A stretch of DNA of 33,295 nt from Burkholderiaceae bacterium (GTDB lineage: Bacteria; Pseudomonadota; Gammaproteobacteria; Burkholderiales; Burkholderiaceae_F). The notes under the pieces were generated by a model that worked only from the letters and a program-made list of their open reading frames with translations, did not search any database and was not told where the DNA came from. Location of the stretch: assembly GCA_013695705.1 (NCBI GenBank), contig JACCZX010000113.1, forward strand, positions 1 to 33,295, given 5' to 3'. The first letter of the stretch is position 1, and each line of letters starts with the position of its first letter. Positions 24,147 to 31,521 of the stretch are shown here, one piece after another. A program made the position numbers and the translations under genes.

Positions 24147-25073
24147 CTACCCGCTCATCTGCTGTTGCTGGCGATTTAGAAAGTCGCGCATCGTGTCGAT
24201 TCCGCGCAATTGCAAAATGGTGTTGCGCACTGCGGCTTCCGTCAGCACTGCGAGGTTGCGACCGGAGGCGACTGGTATCAGCAACTTGCGAACCGGTAAG
24301 CCAAGGACGTCTTCGGATTGCCCTTCGAGCGGCAGCCGTTCGAACGTGTCGGCGCCGCCATAGCGTCTCAGCTCGACGATCAACCTGAGCTTCATTTTTC
24401 GCCGCACCGCTGTTTCGCCGAATATGGCCTTGATGTCGAGCAATCCCAGGCCGCGCACTTCGAGCAAATTCGCCAGCAGATGTGGGCAGCGGCCTTCGAT
24501 GGTGTCGGGCGCAACGCGAGAAAAGTCGACGACGTCGTCGGCTACCAGGCCGTGGCCGCGACTGATCAGCTCGAGTCCGAGCTCGCTTTTACCGACGCTC
24601 GATTCTCCGGAGATCAACACGCCCATACCGAGTACGTCCATGAACACGCCGTGCATCGTGCAATGCTGGGCCAGCAATTTGGCGAAATAGATGCGAAGCA
24701 CTTCGATCACGGTGGCGGCAGGCAGCGGCGATCGCAGCATTGGTAGCCCAGTCTGATCGGCCATGATCTGCAGCGCTGCAGGCGGCGCTAGATTCTCGGC
24801 GATGATCAATCCGATCGGCCCGCCGGTAGTCAATTCACGAGCGTAATGTTGCCAGCGCGTCGCCTCCATTTCGCTGTAGTAACCAACTTCGGCATGGCCG
24901 AGGACATGCAGTCGAGCAGGGTGAATCGGATTCAGAAAGCCGACCAGATCGGGACTTGCCAGGCCCGCGGTGACGGGCGTAATCAACGGCTTGCTCGCAG
25001 CGGAAATTCCCGCCACCCATTCAAGTTTCAGCGCTTCTCGGTTTTCATCCAGTAGCGATTGAAACGTCGGCAT
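24147..25073 (-). CDS. hprK: HPr kinase/phosphorylase
   Basis: HprK phosphorylates and dephosphorylates a serine of HPr-type PTS proteins. The 308 residues show the conserved His in CTMHGVFMDVLGMGVLI, Walker A GESSVGKSELGLEL, RGHGLVADD, and the signature EVRGLGLLDIKAIFGE followed by the RRKMKLRLIVEL helix. In proteobacteria this enzyme usually works in a regulatory PTS beside ptsN; ptsN is the next gene upstream (50 bases). No HPr or EI gene lies in the window. Confidence 0.96.
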   Translation of the reverse strand: MPTFQSLLDENREALKLEWVAGISAASKPLITPVTAGLASPDLVGFLNPIHPARLHVLGHAEVGYYSEMEATRWQHYARELTTGGPIGLIIAENLAPPAALQIMADQTGLPMLRSPLPAATVIEVLRIYFAKLLAQHCTMHGVFMDVLGMGVLISGESSVGKSELGLELISRGHGLVADDVVDFSRVAPDTIEGRCPHLLANLLEVRGLGLLDIKAIFGETAVRRKMKLRLIVELRRYGGADTFERLPLEGQSEDVLGLPVRKLLIPVASGRNLAVLTEAAVRNTILQLRGIDTMRDFLNRQQQQMSG

Positions 25074-25123
25074 GATGCGAGGCTACGCCAGCTGATCAAA
25101 CGACGCCAGGCCGCACTCGGCTA

Positions 25124-25594
25124 TCAGGCAGCGGGACGGATTGATTCCCAGCTCGACAATGCCGCGTGCACCATCGTGGCGTCGGTCGCTGACATTAGAG
25201 CTTCGCGAAACGGTTTGTCGGAGAGCATCTGCGTCAACTCCGAAAGAATATCGAGGTGTTGCTGCGATGCCTGCTCGGGCACCAGCAAGAAAAACATCAG
25301 TGATACGGGCTGGCCGTCGGGCGCGTCGAATTGGATCGGTTCGGCCACCCTAACGAATGCCGCAATCGCTTCCTTCATGCCTTTGATACGGCCATGCGGA
25401 ATTGCAACGCCTTGGCCGAGACCAGTGGAGCCAAGCCGTTCGCGTGCGAACAAGCTGTCGAATACCTTTGAATGCGCTACCGCCTGATTATTTTCAAACA
25501 GCAGGCCGGCCTGCTCAAACGCGCGCTTCTTGCTTGAAGCGGGTAGGTCGAGCAGTACATTGGAGACAGGCAGGATGCGAGAAATAAGGTTCAT
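25124..25594 (-). CDS. ptsN: Nitrogen-regulatory PTS enzyme IIA (EIIA-Ntr)
   Basis: PtsN is the terminal phosphate acceptor of the PTS-Ntr chain and regulates potassium transport and other targets. The 156 residues form one EIIA domain with the phosphorylated His67 in GQGVAIPHGRIKGM; FVRVAEPIQFDAPDGQPV and MFFLLVPEQASQQHLDIL are conserved. There is no clear Shine-Dalgarno before the ATG. The 189 bases up to hpf contain no gene; a TTGACG lies in it on the minus strand without a convincing -10 at the right distance. Confidence 0.95.
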   Translation of the reverse strand: MNLISRILPVSNVLLDLPASSKKRAFEQAGLLFENNQAVAHSKVFDSLFARERLGSTGLGQGVAIPHGRIKGMKEAIAAFVRVAEPIQFDAPDGQPVSLMFFLLVPEQASQQHLDILSELTQMLSDKPFREALMSATDATMVHAALSSWESIRPAA

Positions 25595-25783
25595 GGGAAA
25601 GGGCGGAAAGACGAGACGAGGCTCGATGTTGCAAAGCGTAGAGGCTTCAAACGGCGACGATCAGGCGGGAAGAAACGAGTTCTGCTTCCTTTTTAACTTG
25701 GCTGTGTAGGGCGCCCGTCGATAGAAAGGCGCGGATGCTACACCGTCGTCAAGGCTTCTTCGGTTAGTAACCAAACGCACGAG

Positions 25784-26116
25784 CTACTGCGATTGTTGAC
25801 CCGCGGCCTGATGTTTTAGCGAGTCGGCGTGATGGTCCTTGACCTTGTCCTTGTGGCGAATGACCTGCCGGTCGAGCTTGTCGACCAGAGTGTCGATCGC
25901 GGCGTACATGTCGTCTTCGATTGCTTCTACATGAATGCTGTTGCCACGCACGTGCAGTGTGATTTCAGCACGGTGGCGCACTTTTTCGACGGTTAACTGC
26001 ACGCTGGCATCGATCACCTGATCAAAGTGCCGCTCGATGCGGGTGAGCTTGCCGGCGATGTGATTGCGCAGCGCTGCCGAGACTTCCATGTGGTTACCGT
26101 GAATCGTAAGGTTCAT
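25784..26116 (-). CDS. hpf: Ribosome hibernation promoting factor (short HPF/YfiA type)
   Basis: HPF binds the 30S decoding channel and promotes ribosome dimerisation in slow growth. The 110 residues carry the family pattern MNLTIHGNHMEVSAALRNHI, KLTRIERHFD, VEKVRHRAEITLHVRGN and DDMYAAIDTLVDKLDRQV, ending in a short His/Gln/Lys tail. The long-form dimerisation domain is absent. A GGGGG lies 8 bases before the ATG. It stands between rpoN and ptsN, the standard order. Confidence 0.95.
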   Translation of the reverse strand: MNLTIHGNHMEVSAALRNHIAGKLTRIERHFDQVIDASVQLTVEKVRHRAEITLHVRGNSIHVEAIEDDMYAAIDTLVDKLDRQVIRHKDKVKDHHADSLKHQAAGQQSQ

Positions 26117-26142
26117 GCAATCCCCCGCTCATGAGTTCAACA

Positions 26143-26181
26143 CGTGATTTCGATGCGTGACTTCGATACGTGAGTGCGACA
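26143..26181. repeat. Three tandem 13-base repeats between rpoN and hpf
   Basis: Three consecutive units, CGTGATTTCGATG, CGTGACTTCGATA and CGTGAGTGCGACA, occupy the space immediately after the rpoN stop codon and 26 bases before hpf. The first two differ at 2 of 13 positions; the third is more diverged. CGTGA is constant. Confidence 0.6.
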
Positions 26182-27693
26182 CTACAACGTCTTGCGCAGC
26201 GCTACGGACGGAATCTTCATTGCTTCGCGGTATTTTGCGACTGTGCGACGTGCGACAACAATGCCTTGTTCGCCCAGCAGTTCTGCGAGCTTGCTGTCCG
26301 AAAATGGAATGCGAATATCCTCAGCTCCAATCAGCTGCTTGATCAGTGCGCGGATCGCGGTGGATGACGCGGCACCCCCGGTTTCGGTTGCCACGTGACT
26401 GCCGAAAAAGTATTTGAGCTCAAAAATGCCGAACGGCGTTGCCATGTACTTGTGGGCGGTGACCCGGGAAATGGTCGATTCGTGGAGCTCGACAGTGTCT
26501 GCAATCTCGCGCAGGACCAACGGCCGCATCGCAATCGCACCGTGCGTGAAGAAGTTGTGCTGGCGATCGACAATCGCCTGCGATACTCGCAATATTGTCT
26601 CGAACCGCTGCTGAATGTTGCGGATCAACCAGCGCGCTTCCTGCACGCGGGTAGTCCATTTGCCGCGTTCGGCAGGGTCTGCTCCGAGCCGGGTTCTGTC
26701 CTTCTTCAGCACGTCGGCAAACGACTGGTTCACCCTCAAGCGGGGCATCACGTCCGGATTAAGCAACGCCGTCCAGCGATTTTTTACTTTGCGCACGAAC
26801 ACGTCGGCCACGATGTAGTCCGCACGATTATCGGCAAACGCTGTACCCGGACGCGGGTTCAAGGTGCGAATCAGCCGGTGCGCAGCGCGCAATTCTTCAT
26901 CGCTGCAGGCTAACGCTTTGCGCAACTTCGAGAACTCCCGCGCGGCCAGAAGTTGCAGGTGCTCTTGAACGATGCGGCGCGCCAGTGTGAAGATGGCCGC
27001 TGCAATATCGTGCCCATTTTTTGCAGGCGAGCGGGCTGATGCTCGTTCGAGCGCTTGCAGTTGCAGCAGCAGACATTCGGCAGCGTCGCGAGCGCCTACG
27101 CCGGTGGGCTCGAGGCTTTGCAGCAGGCGCAGCGCGGTCAGCAGTTCCTCCGGTTCGACGGTTGCTTCAGGCGGGCACATCGCGTGCAGTTCATCGAGTG
27201 TTGGATGCAGGTAGCCGTCGTCATCAAGCGCTTCGACCAGAAATTCGACCAGCGCACGATCTCGCGGCGACGCCTGGCACGCGATCTGCGCCCGCAAATG
27301 CTCGCGCAATGACAGCGTGGTGCCGGCCCAGTTGAGCGGGCTGCTGTCGTCCTCATCGGCGGCATCGCTGGTGCCACGCCACTCGATCAACGAATTGCCG
27401 TCCAACGGGCCATCTTGTCGATCGCCAGCGTCCGCTGGCGCGGGAGCGTCATGCCCGTTCAATAACTCGGGCGTCGCCACCGGCACATCGACTGCAATCG
27501 AACCGTCTGGTTTTACCCGCATTGCAAGGGCTTGCGGATCGTCGTCGCGCTCGAGCAGCGGGTTATCCGCCAACGCCTGGTCAAGCTCCTGATTAAGTTC
27601 GAGCGTCGACAGCTGCAGTAATCGGATCGACTGCTGCAACTGCGGTGTCAGCGCCAGATGCTGCGACAGCCTGAGCTGAAGACTGGGTTTCAT
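26182..27693 (-). CDS. rpoN: RNA polymerase sigma-54 factor RpoN
   Basis: RpoN directs transcription from -24/-12 promoters with AAA+ activators. From ATG 27693 it has 503 residues. Region I is a Gln/Leu-rich activator-interacting segment ([33 protein letters not shown]), region II is acidic, and region III carries the core-binding part. The helix-turn-helix region is [19 protein letters not shown] (key part [12 protein letters not shown]), followed by the RpoN box [10 protein letters not shown] near the C-terminus. The frame extends upstream to a GTG at 27738, but the family starts at MKPSLQLRL. The leader contains a GC hairpin at 27714-27730. Confidence 0.97.
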   Translation of the reverse strand: MKPSLQLRLSQHLALTPQLQQSIRLLQLSTLELNQELDQALADNPLLERDDDPQALAMRVKPDGSIAVDVPVATPELLNGHDAPAPADAGDRQDGPLDGNSLIEWRGTSDAADEDDSSPLNWAGTTLSLREHLRAQIACQASPRDRALVEFLVEALDDDGYLHPTLDELHAMCPPEATVEPEELLTALRLLQSLEPTGVGARDAAECLLLQLQALERASARSPAKNGHDIAAAIFTLARRIVQEHLQLLAAREFSKLRKALACSDEELRAAHRLIRTLNPRPGTAFADNRADYIVADVFVRKVKNRWTALLNPDVMPRLRVNQSFADVLKKDRTRLGADPAERGKWTTRVQEARWLIRNIQQRFETILRVSQAIVDRQHNFFTHGAIAMRPLVLREIADTVELHESTISRVTAHKYMATPFGIFELKYFFGSHVATETGGAASSTAIRALIKQLIGAEDIRIPFSDSKLAELLGEQGIVVARRTVAKYREAMKIPSVALRKTL

Positions 27694-27713
27694 ACCTTGC
27701 GTCGCTCGTGTAC

Positions 27714-27730
27714 GCGAGCCTTCGGCTCGC
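27714..27730 (-). other. Hairpin in the rpoN leader
   Basis: GCGAGCC (27714-27720) and GGCTCGC (27724-27730) pair perfectly around three bases, 20 bases upstream of the rpoN ATG. There is no T run, so it is not a terminator; it could affect rpoN translation. The 148-base gap to lptB shows nothing else I can name. Confidence 0.4.
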
Positions 27731-27841
27731 ACTTGCACTCGCGACGACTAGTCAGGCGCGCGGGCTTTGGGCGGCCGGGCGCTCGCGCGCGGAACAAAAG
27801 CAAGCAAATGACAACGCTCGGCATGCTCCACATGGTCGCAG

Positions 27842-28633
27842 CTACATCCGAAAGTGTTCGCCCAAATAGACCCGTCGAACGGTTTCGTTGCCGACGATCT
27901 CTTCGGGCCGACCGGCGGCCAGGACAACGCCTTCGTTAATGATGTAAGCGTGGTCACAAATACCAAGCGTCTCGCGCACGTTATGGTCGGTCATCAGCAC
28001 GCCGATGCCGCGCTCTTTTAGAAATCGAACAATGCGTTGAATTTCGAGCACTGCGATCGGATCGACGCCTGCAAAGGGTTCGTCGAGCAAGATAAAGCGC
28101 GGTCGCGAGGCCAGCGCGCGCGCTATTTCGACACGGCGCCGCTCACCACCGGAAAGCGAGAGTGCCGTATTGGTACGCAGATGAGCGATCTGCAGGTCGC
28201 CGAGCAAACCATCAAGGCGCTCCGAAATCTCCGATCGACGCAGCGGCCGGTTGTTTTGATCGACCTGCAGTTCCAACACCGCCCGAACGTTTTCTTCCAC
28301 CGTCATCTTGCGAAACACCGACGCTTCTTGCGGCAGGTAAGAAATTCCCATACGCGCGCGACGGTGGATCGGCAGATGTGAAATCGATACGCCATTTAAG
28401 GCAATCTGACCGTCGTCATGCGGCACCAATCCAACCACCATGTAAAAACACGTGGTCTTTCCCGCGCCGTTCGGTCCCAGCAGCCCCACAACTTCGCCGC
28501 TTTTCACGCTCAGCGAAACGTCTTTGACGACGGTGCGACTGCCGTAACGCTTCTGCAGATTTTCAACCACCAGCGTGTTGCGCTCAATCGATGATGCCTG
28601 CATCACGATTGGTTCGACCAGATCTGCCTCCAT
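27842..28633 (-). CDS. lptB: LPS export ABC transporter ATP-binding protein LptB
   Basis: LptB powers extraction of LPS from the inner membrane with LptF and LptG. The 263 residues show Walker A GPNGAGKTTCFYMVVG, the Q-loop ISYLPQEASVFRKMTVEENV (key part YLPQEASVFRKM), ABC signature LSGGERRRVEIARAL, Walker B FILLDEPFAGVDP and the H-loop MTDHNVRETL. ATG 28603 (MQASSIERN) is an alternative start. It lies 15 bases after lptA and is followed by rpoN after about 150 bases, the classic arrangement. Confidence 0.97.
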   Translation of the reverse strand: MEADLVEPIVMQASSIERNTLVVENLQKRYGSRTVVKDVSLSVKSGEVVGLLGPNGAGKTTCFYMVVGLVPHDDGQIALNGVSISHLPIHRRARMGISYLPQEASVFRKMTVEENVRAVLELQVDQNNRPLRRSEISERLDGLLGDLQIAHLRTNTALSLSGGERRRVEIARALASRPRFILLDEPFAGVDPIAVLEIQRIVRFLKERGIGVLMTDHNVRETLGICDHAYIINEGVVLAAGRPEEIVGNETVRRVYLGEHFRM

Positions 28634-28648
28634 GCGGTCGTTGAATTC

Positions 28649-29257
28649 CTATTGGCGCCGCGGGCTGGCGAGATCGGTTGACGGGGCCAAAATAGCCTTC
28701 GATCCGGCTGGCACCGACTCGGCGCGCGGCGCGATCGTGCCGCGCACGCGACCGTCCGGATTGTTCGGATCGGTCGATGGTTTGCCGCCGGAAACAAAAT
28801 ATTTTGAATTGCGCTGATCATAGGTAATTGCATCGCCGCGCAATTCGTCGCGCTGCACTTCGTTTTCGAGCAATCGAACGCGCGCACGTGTAGTCAGCTT
28901 GACGCTATCTTCACGTTCATCGTATTCGATACGCTCGGCATAGCCCTCGACGAACTCTTCGAGCCCAGGTTTACTGCTGTCGCGACGTTGACGAAACGTT
29001 GCCAGCTTTCCCGGTGCCGCGACGATGACGCCATACTGATAGCCCTCGGGGTCTTTGCGCACCTGGACTCGCTCGCCGGCCGCGCGCATAGTTCCCTTCG
29101 ACAACATGACGTTGCCGACCAGTACGCACACTTGCTTCAGGTCGTCGCACTCGCCGCTGTCTGCTTCGTAGTTCAGAGGCTTGGAGCGGTCGGCCTTTTC
29201 GGCGACCGCGGGTGAGACCGCGACTGCAAACAGCAGGGCCGATATCCAGTTTTTCAT
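28649..29257 (-). CDS. lptA: LPS transport periplasmic protein LptA
   Basis: LptA forms the periplasmic bridge that carries LPS to the outer membrane. It has a Sec signal peptide (MKNWISALLFAVAVSPAVA) and an OstA-like beta-jellyroll starting LNYEADSGECDDLKQ, then VLVGNVMLSKGTMRAAGERV and GDAITYDQRNSKYFVSGG. It is 202 residues. The C-terminus is a Pro/Ser/Ala-rich tail. It overlaps lptC by 4 bases (ATGA type) and is translationally coupled. Confidence 0.93.
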   Translation of the reverse strand: MKNWISALLFAVAVSPAVAEKADRSKPLNYEADSGECDDLKQVCVLVGNVMLSKGTMRAAGERVQVRKDPEGYQYGVIVAAPGKLATFRQRRDSSKPGLEEFVEGYAERIEYDEREDSVKLTTRARVRLLENEVQRDELRGDAITYDQRNSKYFVSGGKPSTDPNNPDGRVRGTIAPRAESVPAGSKAILAPSTDLASPRRQ

Positions 29258-29847
29258 TGCGCTGCCTCAATCGGTGGTGCGGTCGCCGCAATCGTGCCGC
29301 GCACCTTCGAGCGAAACTTGACGGTGCGCTCGACGTTGTCGTAATCCATCCCGATCGAGCGCACCACCGAGTCACCGCGCTCGACTTCCACTGCGGCGTC
29401 GGTTGAATACTGATCCAGGTCGGGCACCGCAATCAGGCGCTGAGTGCGAAGGCGCATCGGCGGCGCTCCATCCTTACCCGGCGCGCGAGTAATTACCACG
29501 TCGCCGCTTAACAGCACGCGCTCACCGCCGCCTTCGACCAATGCACTTTTCGAACGCGCCTCGAGCAGCGGCTGGCCCGGCCGCAGGCTGATCAGTCGCG
29601 GTTGCACCAGCTCGGAGCGATCATCGGCGGCGAAATGCGCCAGCTCGCCAGCGTGTAGCCGATTGGTTGCGCGCCCGGTGTCGTCGAACTGGGTGAGCGT
29701 GACACCTTTGGCGACGAAGTCGGGGCCCTCGCGTGACACCGGACTCGATATTTTTTTCAAGCGTGCCGACTGCGAATACCAGTAGCTCACGCCGGCCAGA
29801 GACGCAAGCAGCAGTATTGCGACGAACGCCGTGATCCGATCCTTCAT
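29254..29847 (-). CDS. lptC: LPS export system protein LptC
   Basis: LptC is the bitopic inner-membrane component that passes LPS from LptBFG to LptA. It has one N-terminal membrane helix (ITAFVAILLLASLAGVSYWY, residues 5-24) and a periplasmic OstA-like domain (PDFVAKGVTLTQFDDTG, LFSGDVVITR type motif seen as VLLSGDVVITRA). It is 197 residues. It overlaps kdsC and lptA by 4 bases each, so kdsC-lptC-lptA form a tight operon. Confidence 0.92.
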   Translation of the reverse strand: MKDRITAFVAILLLASLAGVSYWYSQSARLKKISSPVSREGPDFVAKGVTLTQFDDTGRATNRLHAGELAHFAADDRSELVQPRLISLRPGQPLLEARSKSALVEGGGERVLLSGDVVITRAPGKDGAPPMRLRTQRLIAVPDLDQYSTDAAVEVERGDSVVRSIGMDYDNVERTVKFRSKVRGTIAATAPPIEAAQ

Positions 29848-30386
29848 GCGAGCCTTTCCGAGGCATCGGGATCAACACCCTTCGCGCGCAGGATGAACTC
29901 GGCGAGTCCCCGCACCGCGCCGTGGCCGCCATTTTGTGCAGTGATCCAATGGGCCGCCTCCTGCGCTGCGGCGCAGCCATCGGCAACGGTGACGGCAAAC
30001 CCGGCGGCGCGCATTGCCGGCAGGTCGAGCAGATCGTCGCCGATATAGCCGCTTTGGTCGGCGGCGATCGCTGTGTCAGCGAGCAATGTTGCAAACGCAC
30101 TGGCCTTGTCCGACCGGCCCTGCAGCACACGCACGACTCCGAGCTCGCGCGCGCGTGCCGCAACGATGTCGGAACTGCGCGCCGACAACCAGGCGACCTC
30201 GACGCCGTTTGCCATCAGCATCTTAATGCCGTGCCCGTCGCGCACGTTGAACACCTTGATTGTTTCGCCCTGCGCTGCGAAGTAAAGTCGCCCGTCGGTC
30301 AGCACGCCGTCGACGTCGAACACCATTAGACGCACGCGTGCAGCGCGCTGCTCGGCTGTCACGGAGCTTTCGATACCAGACTTCAT
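29844..30386 (-). CDS. kdsC: 3-deoxy-D-manno-octulosonate 8-phosphate phosphatase
   Basis: KdsC releases phosphate from Kdo-8-phosphate for lipid A core synthesis. It is a small HAD-family phosphatase of 180 residues without a cap domain. Motif I is FDVDGVLTDGRLYF (nucleophile Asp in DVDG), motif II is AWLSARSS, the Lys is in QGRSDKASA, and motif III is GYIGDDLLDLPAM. GHGIKML is typical of KdsC tetramers. It starts 11 bases after kdsD and overlaps lptC by 4 bases. Confidence 0.96.
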   Translation of the reverse strand: MKSGIESSVTAEQRAARVRLMVFDVDGVLTDGRLYFAAQGETIKVFNVRDGHGIKMLMANGVEVAWLSARSSDIVAARARELGVVRVLQGRSDKASAFATLLADTAIAADQSGYIGDDLLDLPAMRAAGFAVTVADGCAAAQEAAHWITAQNGGHGAVRGLAEFILRAKGVDPDASERLA

Positions 30387-30397
30387 CTGATGAGCGC

Positions 30398-31384
30398 CTA
30401 GATGACCTTCGCCGCCAGCAAATCGGGCATGCTCAGTGCGCCGACTAATTTGCCGTTGTCAACCGCCAGCAATACGTTCTTGCGGCTGGCATCCATCGTC
30501 TGCGCTGCTTCTGCCGCCAGCACTCCGGGTGAGATCGTCAGCGGATCGCGCGTCATCACTTCAGCGACCTGAACGTTACGCACGTCGCCGATTTTTTCGA
30601 GCAGGCGCCTCAGATCACCGTCGGTAAAAATGCCACTGAGCAAGCCCCGCTTGTCGACGATTGCGGTCACGCCGATTTGCTTGCGCGTGATCTCGTGCAA
30701 GGCGTCCATTACGGTCGCGTCGGGGCCGACGATCGGAATGCGGTCATCGGTGCGCATCACGTCGCGCACATAAGTCAAAAGCTTCCTGCCCAGCGCGCCG
30801 CCAGGGTGCGCGCGTGCAAAATCCTCGGGCCCGAATCCGCGCGCATCGAGGCACGCAATCGCCAGCGCGTCACCCATCGCCATCATCGCCGTGGTTGATG
30901 ATGTGGGCGCAAGATTGAGCGGACACGCCTCCCTTGCAACACGGACGTCGATATGCACGTCGGCCAGCTTTGCCAACGCCGACAGCGCGTTACCCGTAAA
31001 CGCGATCAGCGGCGTGCCCAGGCGTTTTGCGATTGGCAACATCGTCAGCAATTCATCTCCTTCGCCTGAGTACGATAGGGCCAGCAAAACGTCTCCCTGC
31101 GTAATCATTCCAAGATCGCCATGAGCAGCTTCGGCCGCGTGCAAGAACAGTGACGGTGTACCGGTCGATGCCAGCGTAGCCGCGATCTTGCGCGCAATGT
31201 GCCCCGTCTTGCCGACGCCGCTGACGACGACGCGGCCCTTGCACGCCAGTAAAAGATCGACTGCCTTGGAGAACGCATGATCGATGCGATCAGCCAGTGC
31301 GGTGATCGCCTGCGCTTCGATGTGCAGAACCTCGCGCGCCAGCGCAAGCGCGCCCGGGGTCGCAACAAGGCTCAATTCACTCAT
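30398..31384 (-). CDS. kdsD: D-arabinose 5-phosphate isomerase
   Basis: KdsD converts ribulose-5-phosphate to arabinose-5-phosphate, the first step of Kdo synthesis. The 328 residues comprise an N-terminal SIS sugar-isomerase domain (VVVSGVGKTGHIARKIAATL, STGTPSLFLHAAEAAHGD, ALSYSGEGDE, NLAPTSSTTAMMAMGDALA) and two CBS domains (VMDALHEITRKQIGVTAIVD, VMTRDPLTISPGV). The frame is open up to 31840, but those 152 residues lie antisense to the antiporter and are Arg/Pro-rich noise, so I start at ATG 31384 (MSELSLVATPG). A TATTAT on the minus strand at 31416-31411 could be its -10. Confidence 0.96.
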   Translation of the reverse strand: MSELSLVATPGALALAREVLHIEAQAITALADRIDHAFSKAVDLLLACKGRVVVSGVGKTGHIARKIAATLASTGTPSLFLHAAEAAHGDLGMITQGDVLLALSYSGEGDELLTMLPIAKRLGTPLIAFTGNALSALAKLADVHIDVRVAREACPLNLAPTSSTTAMMAMGDALAIACLDARGFGPEDFARAHPGGALGRKLLTYVRDVMRTDDRIPIVGPDATVMDALHEITRKQIGVTAIVDKRGLLSGIFTDGDLRRLLEKIGDVRNVQVAEVMTRDPLTISPGVLAAEAAQTMDASRKNVLLAVDNGKLVGALSMPDLLAAKVI

Positions 31385-31521
31385 AAAAATTCGATCGTCC
31401 AAGGCCGGCGATAATACACCGCCACTTTCTTCTGGCACGGGTCTTGCTCTAGGCGCGCTGCGCCGGAGCGGGGAGTTTTCTGCAACCGCAATGTGTTGAC
31501 GGACGTCCTGCCGCCGCATCC

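Noticed and set aside
25595-25783. Possible sigma-54 or sigma-70 promoter for ptsN
   Set aside because: A TTGACG is present on the minus strand, but no -10 at 16-18 bases and no GG/GC pair of the -24/-12 type could be fixed.
31385-31521. Possible TTGACG promoter for the antiporter at about 31497
   Set aside because: It is too close to the ATG at 31522 and has no -10 at a suitable distance.
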